NCBI RefSeq assembly: GCF_025264645.1
Contig: NZ_CP073696.1
Coordinates: forward strand, 5,022,001 to 5,086,000
Source: Edaphobacter lichenicola
GTDB lineage: Bacteria > Acidobacteriota > Terriglobia > Terriglobales > Acidobacteriaceae
Reading direction: 5' to 3'
Length of the DNA: 64,000 bases
The translations under genes were made by a program, and so were the position numbers. The notes beneath the pieces were generated by a model. The model did not search any database. It was not told where the DNA came from and saw only the letters and a list, made by a program, of their open reading frames with translations. This document shows, in pieces, positions 33,657-42,716 of the stretch (position 1 is its first letter; the number at the start of each line of letters is the position of its first letter).

Positions 33657-34895
33657 ATGACCACTTCAACAAATGCAGGACCTCGCGCGCCGTTGCCGTT
33701 TCTCGGACTAGCGTGTGCCGTGGGTGTGTCCACGATCTACTACAACCAGCCTCTCTTGCTGGAGATGAGCCGGACCTACGGGTCTACGGCCGGGCATACC
33801 GGCTTCGTCGCGGTAGCGACCCAAGTTGGCTATGCCGTTGGTATGCTAGCGTTTGTTCCTCTGGGCGACGTGCTGGAACGCCGGGCTCTGATGATGCGCA
33901 TGTACGCTGCGGTTGCGGTGTCCCTGCTCCTGGTTGCCGTCTCACCGGGCTTGAACTGGCTGATCGCCGGTAGCGTATTGCTTGGGCTCTTTGCCTCTGT
34001 TACTCACGTCGCGCTCCCTATAGCGCCGGATCTTGTTTCGCATGAGCAACGTGGGCGCGCCATCGGTACGGTCATGACCGGTCTATTGCTCGGCATTCTT
34101 TTGGCCCGCACCTTCGCGGGATGGGTCAGCGGAATACATGGCTGGCGTTGGGTGTTCGTTGTGGCCGCTGTTATGAATGCGGCGTTTGTCCCGTTGATGT
34201 GGAAGGTGATGCCCAAGCTGCCGCCGAAGCAGAAGCTGCGCTACAGCGACGCGATGAAGTCTTTGTGGACGCTGTTCCGTACGCAGCCGCTTCTGCGCGA
34301 GTCTTCCATCATCGGTGCGCTTGTGTTTGCCTCCTTCAGCTGCTTCTGGACGACGTTGGCTTTTTTGCTTCATAGCCACTACGGACTCGGTGCAGGAGTT
34401 GCCGGAACATTTGGTGTGGTTGGCGCGGCTGGTGCAATGGTCGCTCCACTCGCTGGCCGTTTGGCCGATAAGCATGGCTCGAGATGGGTGATCTCGGTAG
34501 GGATGGTGCTGCTGGCAGCCTCTTATTTTCTGCTGTGGGGGGAAGAGCCGATGCACATATCGACAACCCTCCACCTGGTAGGGCTGGTGATTGGAGTGGT
34601 TGTGCTGGATATGGGCGCCCAAATGACGCAGGTGGCGAATCAGACCCGGATCTTCGGTCTGGTGCCAGGCGCCCGGAGCCGTCTTAACACCGTTTACATG
34701 ACGGTATATTTTACCGGTGCGGCAATCGGGTCGGCCCTGGCGACGGTTGCCTGGGTGCACTGGAAGTGGAACGGTGTTTGCGGTCTGGCGCTTAGTTTAA
34801 TCGCACTGGCAGGATTGCGCCACGCGACCGGCAATCGCGACGACGCGGCGGATCATCACCGCGCAGCTGCCAAAGATGCATTGATGGAAGCCTGA
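33657..34895 (+). CDS. MFS transporter (12 TM), YgaY/NepI-like
   Basis: A 412-residue transporter with about 12 membrane helices. It opens with L-P-F-L-G-L-A-C-A-V-G-V-S-T-I-Y-Y-N-Q-P-L-L, the N-terminal signature of this MFS subgroup, and has the loop 2-3 motif P-L-G-D-V-L-E-R-R. The likely role is drug or metabolite export. The ATG at 33657 is used; longer upstream starts give a non-hydrophobic extension. It may be co-transcribed with the acyl-CoA dehydrogenase. tRNA-Arg follows on the opposite strand 25 bases past the stop. Confidence 0.85.
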   Translation: MTTSTNAGPRAPLPFLGLACAVGVSTIYYNQPLLLEMSRTYGSTAGHTGFVAVATQVGYAVGMLAFVPLGDVLERRALMMRMYAAVAVSLLLVAVSPGLNWLIAGSVLLGLFASVTHVALPIAPDLVSHEQRGRAIGTVMTGLLLGILLARTFAGWVSGIHGWRWVFVVAAVMNAAFVPLMWKVMPKLPPKQKLRYSDAMKSLWTLFRTQPLLRESSIIGALVFASFSCFWTTLAFLLHSHYGLGAGVAGTFGVVGAAGAMVAPLAGRLADKHGSRWVISVGMVLLAASYFLLWGEEPMHISTTLHLVGLVIGVVVLDMGAQMTQVANQTRIFGLVPGARSRLNTVYMTVYFTGAAIGSALATVAWVHWKWNGVCGLALSLIALAGLRHATGNRDDAADHHRAAAKDALMEA

Positions 34896-34920
34896 GCAGA
34901 CCGCTAGACGCCTGGGTGGG

Positions 34921-34997
34921 TGGTGAGCGAGGCAGGGCTCGAACCTGCAACCGTCAGCTTAGAAGGCTGATGCTCTATCCAATTGAGCTACTCGCCC
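34921..34997 (-). tRNA. tRNA-Arg (anticodon TCT)
   Basis: A 77-base cloverleaf on the minus strand: acceptor GGGCGAG / CTCGCTC, D arm GCTCAATTGGATAGAGC, anticodon loop CTTCTAA with TCT, T arm GCAGGTTCGAGCCCTGC, encoded CCA. TCT reads AGA (and AGG by wobble). A TACAAT hexamer lies about 20 bases upstream of its 5' end. Confidence 0.95.
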
Positions 34998-35059
34998 ATA
35001 CGGGTCTGTATCGATTGTAGCGGGGAAGGGAGCCTCTGTGGTTCAAAAGTGATGCAGGT

Positions 35060-35659
35060 CTAGCTGAAGGCAAGATCCTTACTCCGCAATAGTGCAACGA
35101 CTGCATCCAGCGCCGAAGCCCAGTTTTCTTCCGCAGCCTGCGCGTCGTGGCCTAACGCCTTGACATACAGGCTGACCGCGAAGCCCTCCTGTGGCGCAGT
35201 CAAGTCGAGCAGTGCAGGGCGGATCACGCAGTCGAGCATAGCGTATGGATTCTCCAGGGTAGCTGCGTGGCGGGTGAGACGATGCAGCATTTGTTCCTGC
35301 TGATGGTATGAGGCAAAGATCGAACGGTCGCGCCACAGGAGATCGATGTAACTGCCGAATCCGTTTGGTGCATCTTCGGCGATTACGTCCAGCTCGGCGC
35401 GAAGATGCTTGAGTTCGTCCGAGTCCAGCGGCCACGCGTCGCACTTCGCCGTGAAAACGGAGGAACGAGCAGCGTTCAGCGCACGTAAGGCGTGCATCAG
35501 CGAGGGATAGTGCATGGCCTCGGGAAGATGATCGAGGTCATAGGGATTTTCGCGCAGATCGATGAAGTGACGGTCGCCAGATGGATCGGATGGATCAGAC
35601 CAAGGAACGACTAACACGGGATCGTCTGAGGAACATTCGGCGGACCAGTCAGAGAGCAT
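35060..35659 (-). CDS. Conserved-looking protein of unknown function
   Basis: A 199-residue soluble protein. It opens M-L-S-D-W-S-A-E-C-S-S-D-D-P-V-L-V-V-P-W and continues as a mostly helical protein with C-D-A-W-P-L-D-S-D-E-L and Y-I-D-L-L-W-R-D. No family is recognised. The open frame extends to 35791 inside the YheT-like gene; the ATG at 35659 avoids that overlap and begins where the sequence looks like a folded domain. The YheT-like gene lies upstream on the same strand, so they may share a transcript. Confidence 0.6.
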   Translation of the reverse strand: MLSDWSAECSSDDPVLVVPWSDPSDPSGDRHFIDLRENPYDLDHLPEAMHYPSLMHALRALNAARSSVFTAKCDAWPLDSDELKHLRAELDVIAEDAPNGFGSYIDLLWRDRSIFASYHQQEQMLHRLTRHAATLENPYAMLDCVIRPALLDLTAPQEGFAVSLYVKALGHDAQAAEENWASALDAVVALLRSKDLAFS

Positions 35660-35708
35660 TACCAACCATCTTAGCGTTATCGGGGTAGGTCCGCGAGGCA
35701 GCATGGCC

Positions 35709-36746
35709 TCAGGCGTTCGCCAGAAGGAAGCGGAGCAGAGTGTGCTCGGCCCAATATCCATCGTAACCACTGTCGGCATTGGGCTGAGCAAGGAAAGCGC
35801 AATGACCGCCGTGGCTTGTCGTGAGCAACCTGATCTTTAGATTTGCTTCGAGCTTGCGACAACTTTCATCTGTAATGCGGACGAACGGATCGTCGAGTGC
35901 GTGCAGAACAAGCGTTGGTACTGCAATTCGATCGATGACGCGAGCTGCGGCCGCACGATAGTAGTAATCGTCCGCACCGGTAAAGCCGGAGTAGAGTGCG
36001 GTGATTCGGTCGTCCAATTCGCGTAGAGAACGAATTCCCGCTGCAACGTTAGGGTCAAAGACGCGAGGGAACAGCATAACTTTGCGGCGATAGCGGCGTA
36101 GCAGAGCGCGAAGAAACTTCATCTCATAAAAACGGTTCTGTGGGCGATGTAATGCATCGGCCGACGGGCCGAGATCAAGCGCAGGCGAAACGCCGATCAC
36201 GGAACGAAGTTCTGCTGGGGCGTTGGTGCCAAGCTCGCCGGCAAGTTTGAGGACGAGGTTTCCTCCCATCGAATAGCCGATCAGAGACATTGACTTCAAT
36301 CCCTGTTGCGCGATGAAAAAGTTCATCACGGCGAGTACGTCGTTCGACAGGCCGGAATGGTAGAGCGTCGGTGAGAGCGCCTCCGTACCACCGCAGTTAC
36401 GCATGTTCATGCGGATGATGTTGCAGCCGGCGCGCCACAGTTTATTGGCATTTCCTATGACATATTGCGACTCAGACGAGCCTTCCAGGCCGTGCACGAT
36501 GATGGCGCTTGGCCGAGTCGCCCGTACTTCCTCGGGCTGCCAATGGCAGTGGCAAAGGAGCTGGCTTGAGATCTGATCTGCCGTCGCGGGCGAAACCTCG
36601 ACCAGTTGCGCTTCTGGAGCGGGAAGGTCGTTCACGCGAGGCAAATAGTTGCCCATGATCGTCTGGATATGGCCGTTTATCAGGAACCGCCGTGGCAGAA
36701 ACTCCGCAGCGTGGCTCGCGATGCGCTCGATCTCAACCGCCTGCAT
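35709..36746 (-). CDS. YheT-family alpha/beta hydrolase
   Basis: A 345-residue hydrolase. The N-terminus has the family mark F-L-I-N-G-H-I-Q-T-I-M-G-N-Y-L-P-R. The lid and core follow with H-G-L-E-G-S-S, the nucleophile elbow L-I-G-Y-S-M-G-G-N, the acid in H-A-L-D-D-P-F, and the His in S-H-G-G-H-C. YheT proteins are esterase-like; the physiological substrate is unknown. The ATG at 36746 shares its A with the stop of the DUF72 gene (TGATG), so translation is coupled. Confidence 0.88.
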   Translation of the reverse strand: MQAVEIERIASHAAEFLPRRFLINGHIQTIMGNYLPRVNDLPAPEAQLVEVSPATADQISSQLLCHCHWQPEEVRATRPSAIIVHGLEGSSESQYVIGNANKLWRAGCNIIRMNMRNCGGTEALSPTLYHSGLSNDVLAVMNFFIAQQGLKSMSLIGYSMGGNLVLKLAGELGTNAPAELRSVIGVSPALDLGPSADALHRPQNRFYEMKFLRALLRRYRRKVMLFPRVFDPNVAAGIRSLRELDDRITALYSGFTGADDYYYRAAAARVIDRIAVPTLVLHALDDPFVRITDESCRKLEANLKIRLLTTSHGGHCAFLAQPNADSGYDGYWAEHTLLRFLLANA

Positions 36747-37546
36747 CAAGACCTACCTGATTCAGCTTGAAAGTGTCTGAGGAATGCCGTGGCGTTGAGT
36801 GCTCCTGTGGGCTCGTCCTCGTGCTTGAAGTAGACGTAGACGTCGCGCTCCTGAGCGATTGCAGCAAAGCGTTTGGCAAAAGCATCGAGCTCAACTTCGG
36901 AATAACCGCTACTTCGCCGCAGACGGTAACAGGTGTGTCCCGCTGCGGTGTGTATCTCCGGCGTTAGGAGTTCATCACTTTCGGCAATGCACAGCGCTGC
37001 ATTGTGCTGACGCAGTATCGCGTAAATCTCTTCGCTAAACCAAGACTCGTGGCGGAATTCAAATGCGATCTGTGGAGCACTCGGCGTTCGGAGTGAGGGG
37101 GCAAAGAGGAAGGCGCTGAGGCATTCAGCGTCTGCCTTGAAGTTTGGCGGCAGCTGGAAGAGAAGCAGGCCAAGCTTACCCGCTTGATGAACCGGCTCGA
37201 GCGTCGCGATGAACTGCGCAACATCATCCACACAGTTGCGCAACCGTTTGAAGTGGGTGATACGCTGCGGTGACTTGAAACTGAAACGGAAGTGTGGAGG
37301 AGTTGCGGCGAGCCAGTCCTCGAGTATTTTGGCGCTCGGCAGCGCGCGGAAGGTATAGTTGACCTCGACCGAACTAAGCTGGGTGGCGTAAAACTCCAGG
37401 AATCGCTTCGCGGGCGTTCCAGCGGGATAAAAAGCTGGCTTCCAGGTCGGGTAGGCCCAGCCCGAGGTCCCGGCATAGAGCCGCGCAGGATATCCCGTAT
37501 CGGCAACCGGAACTGGCGTAGGCGGTGTTTTGGGAACGCGGGTCAA
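36746..37546 (-). CDS. DUF72 family protein
   Basis: A 266-residue TIM-barrel protein. It opens A-R-L-Y-A-G-T-S-G-W-A-Y-P-T-W-K, the DUF72 start signature, and continues with L-S-S-V-E-V-N-Y-T-F-R, F-S-F-K-S-P-Q-R-I-T-H, G-L-L-L-F-Q-L-P-P-N-F and V-Y-F-K-H-E-D-E-P-T. The fold resembles divalent-metal-binding barrels, but the activity is unknown. No ATG exists near the start; TTG at 37546 is used. The gene ends in a TGATG overlap with the YheT gene. Confidence 0.85.
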   Translation of the reverse strand: MTRVPKTPPTPVPVADTGYPARLYAGTSGWAYPTWKPAFYPAGTPAKRFLEFYATQLSSVEVNYTFRALPSAKILEDWLAATPPHFRFSFKSPQRITHFKRLRNCVDDVAQFIATLEPVHQAGKLGLLLFQLPPNFKADAECLSAFLFAPSLRTPSAPQIAFEFRHESWFSEEIYAILRQHNAALCIAESDELLTPEIHTAAGHTCYRLRRSSGYSEVELDAFAKRFAAIAQERDVYVYFKHEDEPTGALNATAFLRHFQAESGRS

Positions 37547-37577
37547 AGTTGGGCCGCTGGTAAGGTTTGGAGAAGTT

Positions 37578-37653
37578 TGGGGCGGCTAGTGGGTTTCGAA
37601 CCCACGACATCCGCTGCCACAGAGCGGCGTTCTGCCACTGAACTATAGCCGCC
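37578..37653 (-). tRNA. tRNA-His (anticodon GTG)
   Basis: A 76-base minus-strand cloverleaf. The anticodon loop CTGTGGC carries GTG. The acceptor stem is GCGGCTA / TAGCCGC, with the extra 5' G(-1) at 37653 facing the discriminator C at 37581, which is the histidine identity pair, and CCA is encoded at 37580-37578. Confidence 0.95.
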
Positions 37654-37663
37654 GTATACTGGA

Positions 37664-37691
37664 ATTATAGCACTGGCGGCCTGTGGGGCAA
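37664..37691 (-). promoter_or_regulatory. Promoter of tRNA-His
   Basis: On the minus strand, TTGCCC (37691-37686) and a consensus TATAAT (37669-37664) are 16 bases apart. The -10 box lies 10 bases before the tRNA 5' end. Confidence 0.75.
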
Positions 37692-37718
37692 TCCCGCGGG
37701 CGAGACAGGGACGGTCCC

Positions 37719-38261
37719 ATGGCATTTACCGCGAAACCCGAAATCCTGTCCCCTCGTCTGAAACGTGGCGGAAAAGCCTTTGACGACGAGAATCTTGACC
37801 TGCTCTCGCATGTCCTGGACGACTTCATCCGAATCCCCGGAACCTCCATACGCTTCGGTCTGGACGGCATCGTCGGCTTCATTCCAGGTATAGGTGACCT
37901 GATCGGTGGCATCGCCTCCTGCATCATCATCATTGCTGCGTGGATGCGCGGTGTCTCCTACGTCACTGTGACAAGGATGGTCGCGAACGTCGCGATCGAA
38001 GTTGTAGTTGGCTCTATTCCAGTTCTTGGCGATATGTTCGACATAGCCTGGCGCGCCAACCGGCGAAACTATGCCCTGCTGGTTGGAAGCGTAGACGAAC
38101 CTCGTAAGCACACGGTACAAAGCTGGCTCTTTCTGGCAGCTGTCTGCGTGGTACTTGCCGCACTCGTCATTCTGCCTATGCTGCTGCTCACGTGGGTCTT
38201 CGATGGTCTTTTCCACTCACTCTTTGGTACAGCGAGTCATGGCCTCTTCCACACGTTGTGA
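37719..38261 (+). CDS. DUF4112 membrane protein
   Basis: A 180-residue protein. It contains L-D-D-F-I-R-I-P-G-T-S-I-R-F-G-L-D-G-I-V-G-F-I-P-G-I-G-D, the repeated loop mark of DUF4112, followed by a helix rich in Ile (I-I-I-I-A-A-W), and a second copy-like G-S-I-P-V-L-G-D-M-F-D-I-A-W-R-A-N-R-R-N. A last membrane helix lies at about 147-170. The function is unknown. The ATG at 37719 is used; a GTG at 37683 would add a basic tail. Confidence 0.85.
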   Translation: MAFTAKPEILSPRLKRGGKAFDDENLDLLSHVLDDFIRIPGTSIRFGLDGIVGFIPGIGDLIGGIASCIIIIAAWMRGVSYVTVTRMVANVAIEVVVGSIPVLGDMFDIAWRANRRNYALLVGSVDEPRKHTVQSWLFLAAVCVVLAALVILPMLLLTWVFDGLFHSLFGTASHGLFHTL

Positions 38262-38298
38262 CCCCGCAAACCAGTGGATGCGGTAAACTGAAATAAGT

Positions 38299-38375
<77 letters not shown>

Positions 38376-39494
38376 TTAATGGTTTGATCGCATGAGCAGT
38401 CGCTCCAGGCCGTCAATGAATCTGGTATTCTCAGCTTCTGATCGAACCGCAATCCGCAGATGCTCCAGCCCGAGTCCTTCAAAGTTTTCGCAGGAGCGAA
38501 GAACGATCTGCTCCTCCACGATCATTCTCTCCCAGAGCGACCTTACGTCCACCTCAGCGGGGAATCGTAACAGAAGAAAATTTGCGCTCGACGGATACGT
38601 GAAGATATTCAAGCGGGCAAGTTCTGTCTCCAGCCACGTTCGTCGCCGATGGTTGATCGTCCGCGATTCATGAGAGTAGATATCATCCTCTCTCAAAGCG
38701 GCACAGACTCCGATTGAGGCGAGGGTCGAAACTGGCCAGGGCGCGAGAAAGTTTCTCAAGCTCTTCGCCACTAAGGCATTGCTAACCGCGTAGGCTACTC
38801 TCAGCCCTGGAATAGCGAAAAATTTTGTGACCGAACGGAACACAATCAGGTTTGATCTCTCGGCACTCTTTTGCGTCAATGATTCTGCTGGCGAATAGTC
38901 GATGAAGGCTTCGTCCAGTAGAACCGTGATGTTGTGCTGCGCGGTCATCTCGATCAGCTGATCCATCGCTTCAGCCTCAAAGAGCATGCCAGATGGATTT
39001 TGGGGATTCGCCAGTAGAATCGCGTCACACGAGTGGTCCAACAGTGCTTGCACAATTGAATCTGGCTGATACCGAAAACTATTCTCCTGCAAAAGAAGGT
39101 GTGGAAATACGTCAACGTTAGCATTCTCAAGCGTTCGCCTATACTCACTGAAACACGGTATAGGTAAGAGACAGCGCTTGATCTTCAGTGACCGGAGCGC
39201 ACTCTCCAGCAGCGGCACGAATCCGTTCGCGACACAGATATTTTCGAGAGGTACCTCTGTTCGGATCGCAAGTACGGACTTCAACTCTGTCAGTTCAAGA
39301 TCTGGATAAGCAACCAAGGATGCATGATCGGCGAGGGACTGTCGAAGTGCTACTAGCACCGATGGCGGCGGACCCGCCGGATTGATGTTTGCACTGAAGT
39401 CAAGCAGTTGTTCTGCCGAAAATCCATATTGCGCGGCGATCTGACGAAGCTGGCCGCCGTGCGACGGCAACAGAATGTTGTAATTCGTGCTCAT
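38376..39494 (-). CDS. cobD: Threonine-phosphate decarboxylase (CobD type), PLP-dependent
   Basis: A 372-residue class I/II aminotransferase-fold enzyme. In cobalamin synthesis it decarboxylates L-threonine phosphate to (R)-1-amino-2-propanol phosphate, the linker joined to cobyric acid by CbiB. It opens with S-H-G-G-Q-L-R-Q-I-A-A-Q-Y-G and L-D-F-S-A-N-I-N-P-A-G-P-P, both typical of CobD. The PLP lysine is in F-R-S-V-T-K-F-F-A-I-P-G-L-R. The ATG at 39494 overlaps the cbiB stop by 4 bases (ATGA). It is the last gene of the B12 operon, and its stop touches the 3' end of tRNA-Pro. Confidence 0.9.
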   Translation of the reverse strand: MSTNYNILLPSHGGQLRQIAAQYGFSAEQLLDFSANINPAGPPPSVLVALRQSLADHASLVAYPDLELTELKSVLAIRTEVPLENICVANGFVPLLESALRSLKIKRCLLPIPCFSEYRRTLENANVDVFPHLLLQENSFRYQPDSIVQALLDHSCDAILLANPQNPSGMLFEAEAMDQLIEMTAQHNITVLLDEAFIDYSPAESLTQKSAERSNLIVFRSVTKFFAIPGLRVAYAVSNALVAKSLRNFLAPWPVSTLASIGVCAALREDDIYSHESRTINHRRRTWLETELARLNIFTYPSSANFLLLRFPAEVDVRSLWERMIVEEQIVLRSCENFEGLGLEHLRIAVRSEAENTRFIDGLERLLMRSNH

Positions 39495-40444
39495 CGTCTC
39501 CTCGCAAACAGCATCGCCATAACAACACCCAGAATAGAGACGCCAGCAGCAATTTGAATAGCGTGCTTCGCCTTCTGCAGAGAGGGTTGAGGAAACTCCT
39601 CTCCCAGAAGAGGGGCTACTGCAGATTCTCCAGCGTAAAAGTTCTCCCCTCCGAGCCTGACACACAATGCACCTGCCATCGCGCTCTCAGGCTGCCCTGC
39701 GTTGGGGCTCTTATGTTTCATACCATCACGAAGCCATATGCCGAGCGCCGCTGCGGGGCTCGCACCTCTCAGCGCAGAGGCAGCCGCCGCAACCCCTAAT
39801 GCAGTTAGTCGTGAAGGCACGAAATTGGCAGCATCATCCAGCCGTGCTGCGATCTTTCCAAAGTAAAAATATCTCTCATCTGCGTGGCCAATCATCGAGT
39901 CGAGCGTGTTGATTGCCTTATATGCCATTGCGAGCGAAACCCCTCCAACCGACATGTAGAACATTGGTGCGATCACGCCATCTGAGGTGCTTTCCGCTAC
40001 GGTCTCGATAACTGCACGACTGATCTCGTACGTATTTAGTTGCTGTGTGTCGCGTCCAACGATCCTTGCCAGTCGACGCCGCGCACGCAGGATATCGCCC
40101 ATGTCCAAAGCAGACACGACAGCGACAGCCTCATCGTGAAGACTGCGTGATGCCAGACAGGTCCATCCGAGTACGATCTCTGCAGCCAACGCTAATGCGG
40201 GGCTCTTCCTATTCGCCCATGCGATCGTCTTGGTTGTCCCGAAATAAACGGCGGCGACCAGCCCGAAGGTCAAGATACCGCCCGCTGCAAACTCAACCGC
40301 GGGTGTTTGACCGGGCCTTCTCAGTATCCGTTCTCCTTGCTCCACCCCTTTGCCAATCAACCGCACGGGGTGCGGAAGCCACTCTGGATCGCCCGCGATC
40401 CAGTCGAACATATACGCGGCCGCTAGAACTCTTCGATCCTTCAT
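39491..40444 (-). CDS. cbiB: Adenosylcobinamide-phosphate synthase CbiB
   Basis: A 317-residue membrane protein that attaches aminopropanol phosphate to adenosylcobyric acid. The N-terminal motif is A-A-Y-M-F-D-W-I-A-G-D-P-E-W-L-P-H-P-V-R, and the middle has S-E/D-S-T-S-D-G-V-I-A-P-M-F-Y and K-A-I-N-T-L-D-S-M-I-G-H, the standard CbiB marks. About four to five membrane helices are seen. It overlaps cobQ and cobD by 4 bases each. Confidence 0.93.
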   Translation of the reverse strand: MKDRRVLAAAYMFDWIAGDPEWLPHPVRLIGKGVEQGERILRRPGQTPAVEFAAGGILTFGLVAAVYFGTTKTIAWANRKSPALALAAEIVLGWTCLASRSLHDEAVAVVSALDMGDILRARRRLARIVGRDTQQLNTYEISRAVIETVAESTSDGVIAPMFYMSVGGVSLAMAYKAINTLDSMIGHADERYFYFGKIAARLDDAANFVPSRLTALGVAAAASALRGASPAAALGIWLRDGMKHKSPNAGQPESAMAGALCVRLGGENFYAGESAVAPLLGEEFPQPSLQKAKHAIQIAAGVSILGVVMAMLFARRR

Positions 40445-42039
40445 CCTGCCGTGCCTTCTCGAAGATGGCTATGAATTTCAGATGCGGTCTTCTTGTAAGG
40501 GAGGCCGACCCAATCGAAGATCATCTCCATGTCCAGAGCATCTTCTACCGTCCGCGCAAGTCGATTCAGCGAGTCTTCGCGTAGTTGCTTCCACAAATGA
40601 AGATCGCGCGGCGCAGAGAGCCCATGAAAGCTTCGGGCAGCACGAAGAAACTGGTGGCGAAAACTGTCCTCGTCGAAGATTCCGTGAAGATAGGTGCCAA
40701 AAACGTGCATGTCGATACTCACGCAGCCATCCTTGCTCGTATCGGCAGTTCCCCTCTCGGAGAAGAGAACCGCGAAGTGCGTGGTCTCCGACTGATAACT
40801 CGTCTGTCCGATGTGAATCTCATACCCGGAGAGCTGGCAGTCCGTAATGGACTGGCCGAACAAGGCAGCGGCCGCCATCTTTCCCTTTACATTCCGCGTC
40901 ACCTTATCAGCTTGCATGGTGGTTTGAATCGGCAGTAAGCAGAGACCAGCAACTGTGCCATCGTGCTCCATCCCGAGCGGATCGGTGATTGTTTCACCGA
41001 GCATCTGCATGCCGCCGCAGATGCCCACGACGAGACTGGTTTGGGCATGTTTTTGGATAGCAACGTCGAGGCCTTGACTCCTCATCCATAACAGATCATC
41101 CACAGTCTGCTTACTGCCTGGCACAATCACGACATCCGCTTGTGCAATCGCCTCTGCTGTACGACAAAACAACAGAGAAACAGACGCCTCCGAACGAAGC
41201 GAATCGAAGTCCGTAAAGTTTGAAAATGATGGCAGGGCGATCACAGCCACCCGCAACCTTCGATGAGACGATCTGTCCAGGCCCGATGTCCATTGCGCCT
41301 GCGTCACCACCGGGAGACCCAGACTATCCTCTTCTTCCAGTACTAGCGAATGCACGTACGGGATGACGCCGAGACACGGCTTCTGTACACGATCTTCGAT
41401 CGTATGTACTCCCGGTTCAAGCAGACTTGCATCCCCGCGAAACTTATTGATAGCGAATCCGCGAACAAGCTCCCGCTCTTTAGGCTCCAGAAGTTCGAGT
41501 GTCCCCAACAACGAGGCAAAGACTCCCCCGCGGTCTATGTCGCCAACCAACAGGCACCGCGCATCGGCCATCTCAGCCATTCGGATATTCGCAATATCGT
41601 GCTGCTTCAAGTTGATCTCTGCGGGCGAGCCGGCACCCTCCAAAATAACCACGTCATACTCCGCGGCAAGTGCGTTGTAGCTCTCGCGAACGATGGGCAA
41701 CAACTCCTCGACGCGCCGCTGATGATACTCTGCGGCCGTCACTCTTCCCCAGATCTTTCCCCGCACGACAACCTGTGAAGAGTTCCCGCCCGAAGGCTTG
41801 ATGAGAATGGGGTTCATATGTACTGACGGCGCGACTCCAGCAGCTTCAGCCTGTAGCGCTTGCGCGCGTCCGATCTCAAGGCCTTCGATGGTGGCTGCCG
41901 AGTTCAACGACATATTTTGCGATTTGAACGGCGCAACTCGGTGCCCATGCTGTGCGAAGATGCGGCAGAGAGCAGCTGTCAGTAACGATTTGCCGACATG
42001 CGAGCTTGTACCCAGAACCATGATTGCCCGCGCCCTCAT
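40441..42039 (-). CDS. cobQ: Cobyric acid synthase
   Basis: A 532-residue glutamine-dependent ligase that amidates four side chains of adenosylcobyrinate a,c-diamide. The N-terminal P-loop-like domain begins I-M-V-L-G-T-S-S-H-V-G-K-S and has P-F-K-S-Q-N-M-S-L-N-S; the C-terminal type 1 amidotransferase has G-I-C-G-G-M-Q-M-L-G with the nucleophile Cys, and a late H-G-I-F. The length is normal to slightly long. The ATG overlaps the bluB stop (ATGA). Confidence 0.95.
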   Translation of the reverse strand: MRARAIMVLGTSSHVGKSLLTAALCRIFAQHGHRVAPFKSQNMSLNSAATIEGLEIGRAQALQAEAAGVAPSVHMNPILIKPSGGNSSQVVVRGKIWGRVTAAEYHQRRVEELLPIVRESYNALAAEYDVVILEGAGSPAEINLKQHDIANIRMAEMADARCLLVGDIDRGGVFASLLGTLELLEPKERELVRGFAINKFRGDASLLEPGVHTIEDRVQKPCLGVIPYVHSLVLEEEDSLGLPVVTQAQWTSGLDRSSHRRLRVAVIALPSFSNFTDFDSLRSEASVSLLFCRTAEAIAQADVVIVPGSKQTVDDLLWMRSQGLDVAIQKHAQTSLVVGICGGMQMLGETITDPLGMEHDGTVAGLCLLPIQTTMQADKVTRNVKGKMAAAALFGQSITDCQLSGYEIHIGQTSYQSETTHFAVLFSERGTADTSKDGCVSIDMHVFGTYLHGIFDEDSFRHQFLRAARSFHGLSAPRDLHLWKQLREDSLNRLARTVEDALDMEMIFDWVGLPYKKTASEIHSHLREGTAG

Positions 42040-42716
42040 GGTGTTGGCCTTCCGTCGCCCCAGTTGCCGTCGTATTCATTGAAGGACACTACGCTCTTCA
42101 GCGTCGTTCGCTTTTCCCAACCGGCTCGTTCAAGATCGGGTTCTGCAGCGAATGCGTCGACGTATCCCAGACATAAATAGGCCACTGGAATAATTTGCGT
42201 AGGAATTTTCAGTGCGCTGCGCAACAGGTCTGGCTCCAGGATACTCACCCAACCGACACCAATCCCTTCAGCCCTGGCGGCGAGCCACAGATTCTGTACC
42301 GCACAGACTGCCGAGTAGACCGCAGTCTCGGGCATCGTTCGCCGTCCAAGCTGGTGACCCTGACTGTTCTGCGAGTCGCACACGATACAAAGATTTTGTG
42401 GCGCCTCTAAAATCCCCTCAAGCTTCATGCCGGTGTAACTCTGTTGCTGTTTTCCGGTATAGCTTGCTGCTGCCTGCTGATTCGCCTGGAGAAAAATACC
42501 GTGAACCGCTCGCCGCACAGCAATATCTCGAACAACGATGAATCGCCATGGCTGCATCAGTCCAACCGAAGGTGCGTTGTGTGCTGCATCGAGCAACCGG
42601 TATAGCAACTCGTCAGGGATTGGCTCCGGTAAAAATCCGCGGCGCACGTCTCTTCGCTCGCGGATTGCGCGATAAACACCTTGGCGCTCGTTTTCGTCGA
42701 AGCCTGTGGCCTTCAT
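42036..42716 (-). CDS. bluB: 5,6-dimethylbenzimidazole synthase BluB
   Basis: A 226-residue nitroreductase-fold flavin destructase. It converts reduced FMN and oxygen to the lower ligand of B12. The N-terminus R-A-I-R-E-R-R-D-V-R-R-G-F and the N-A-P-S-V-G-L-M-Q-P-W-R-F segment are typical of BluB, as is R-A-E-G-I-G-V-G-W-V-S-I. The ATG at 42716 overlaps the pduO stop by one base (TAATG) and has GGAAG upstream. Earlier in-frame starts at 42725 and 42737 lie inside pduO. Its presence means the host can make the ligand in oxygen. Confidence 0.93.
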   Translation of the reverse strand: MKATGFDENERQGVYRAIRERRDVRRGFLPEPIPDELLYRLLDAAHNAPSVGLMQPWRFIVVRDIAVRRAVHGIFLQANQQAAASYTGKQQQSYTGMKLEGILEAPQNLCIVCDSQNSQGHQLGRRTMPETAVYSAVCAVQNLWLAARAEGIGVGWVSILEPDLLRSALKIPTQIIPVAYLCLGYVDAFAAEPDLERAGWEKRTTLKSVVSFNEYDGNWGDGRPTP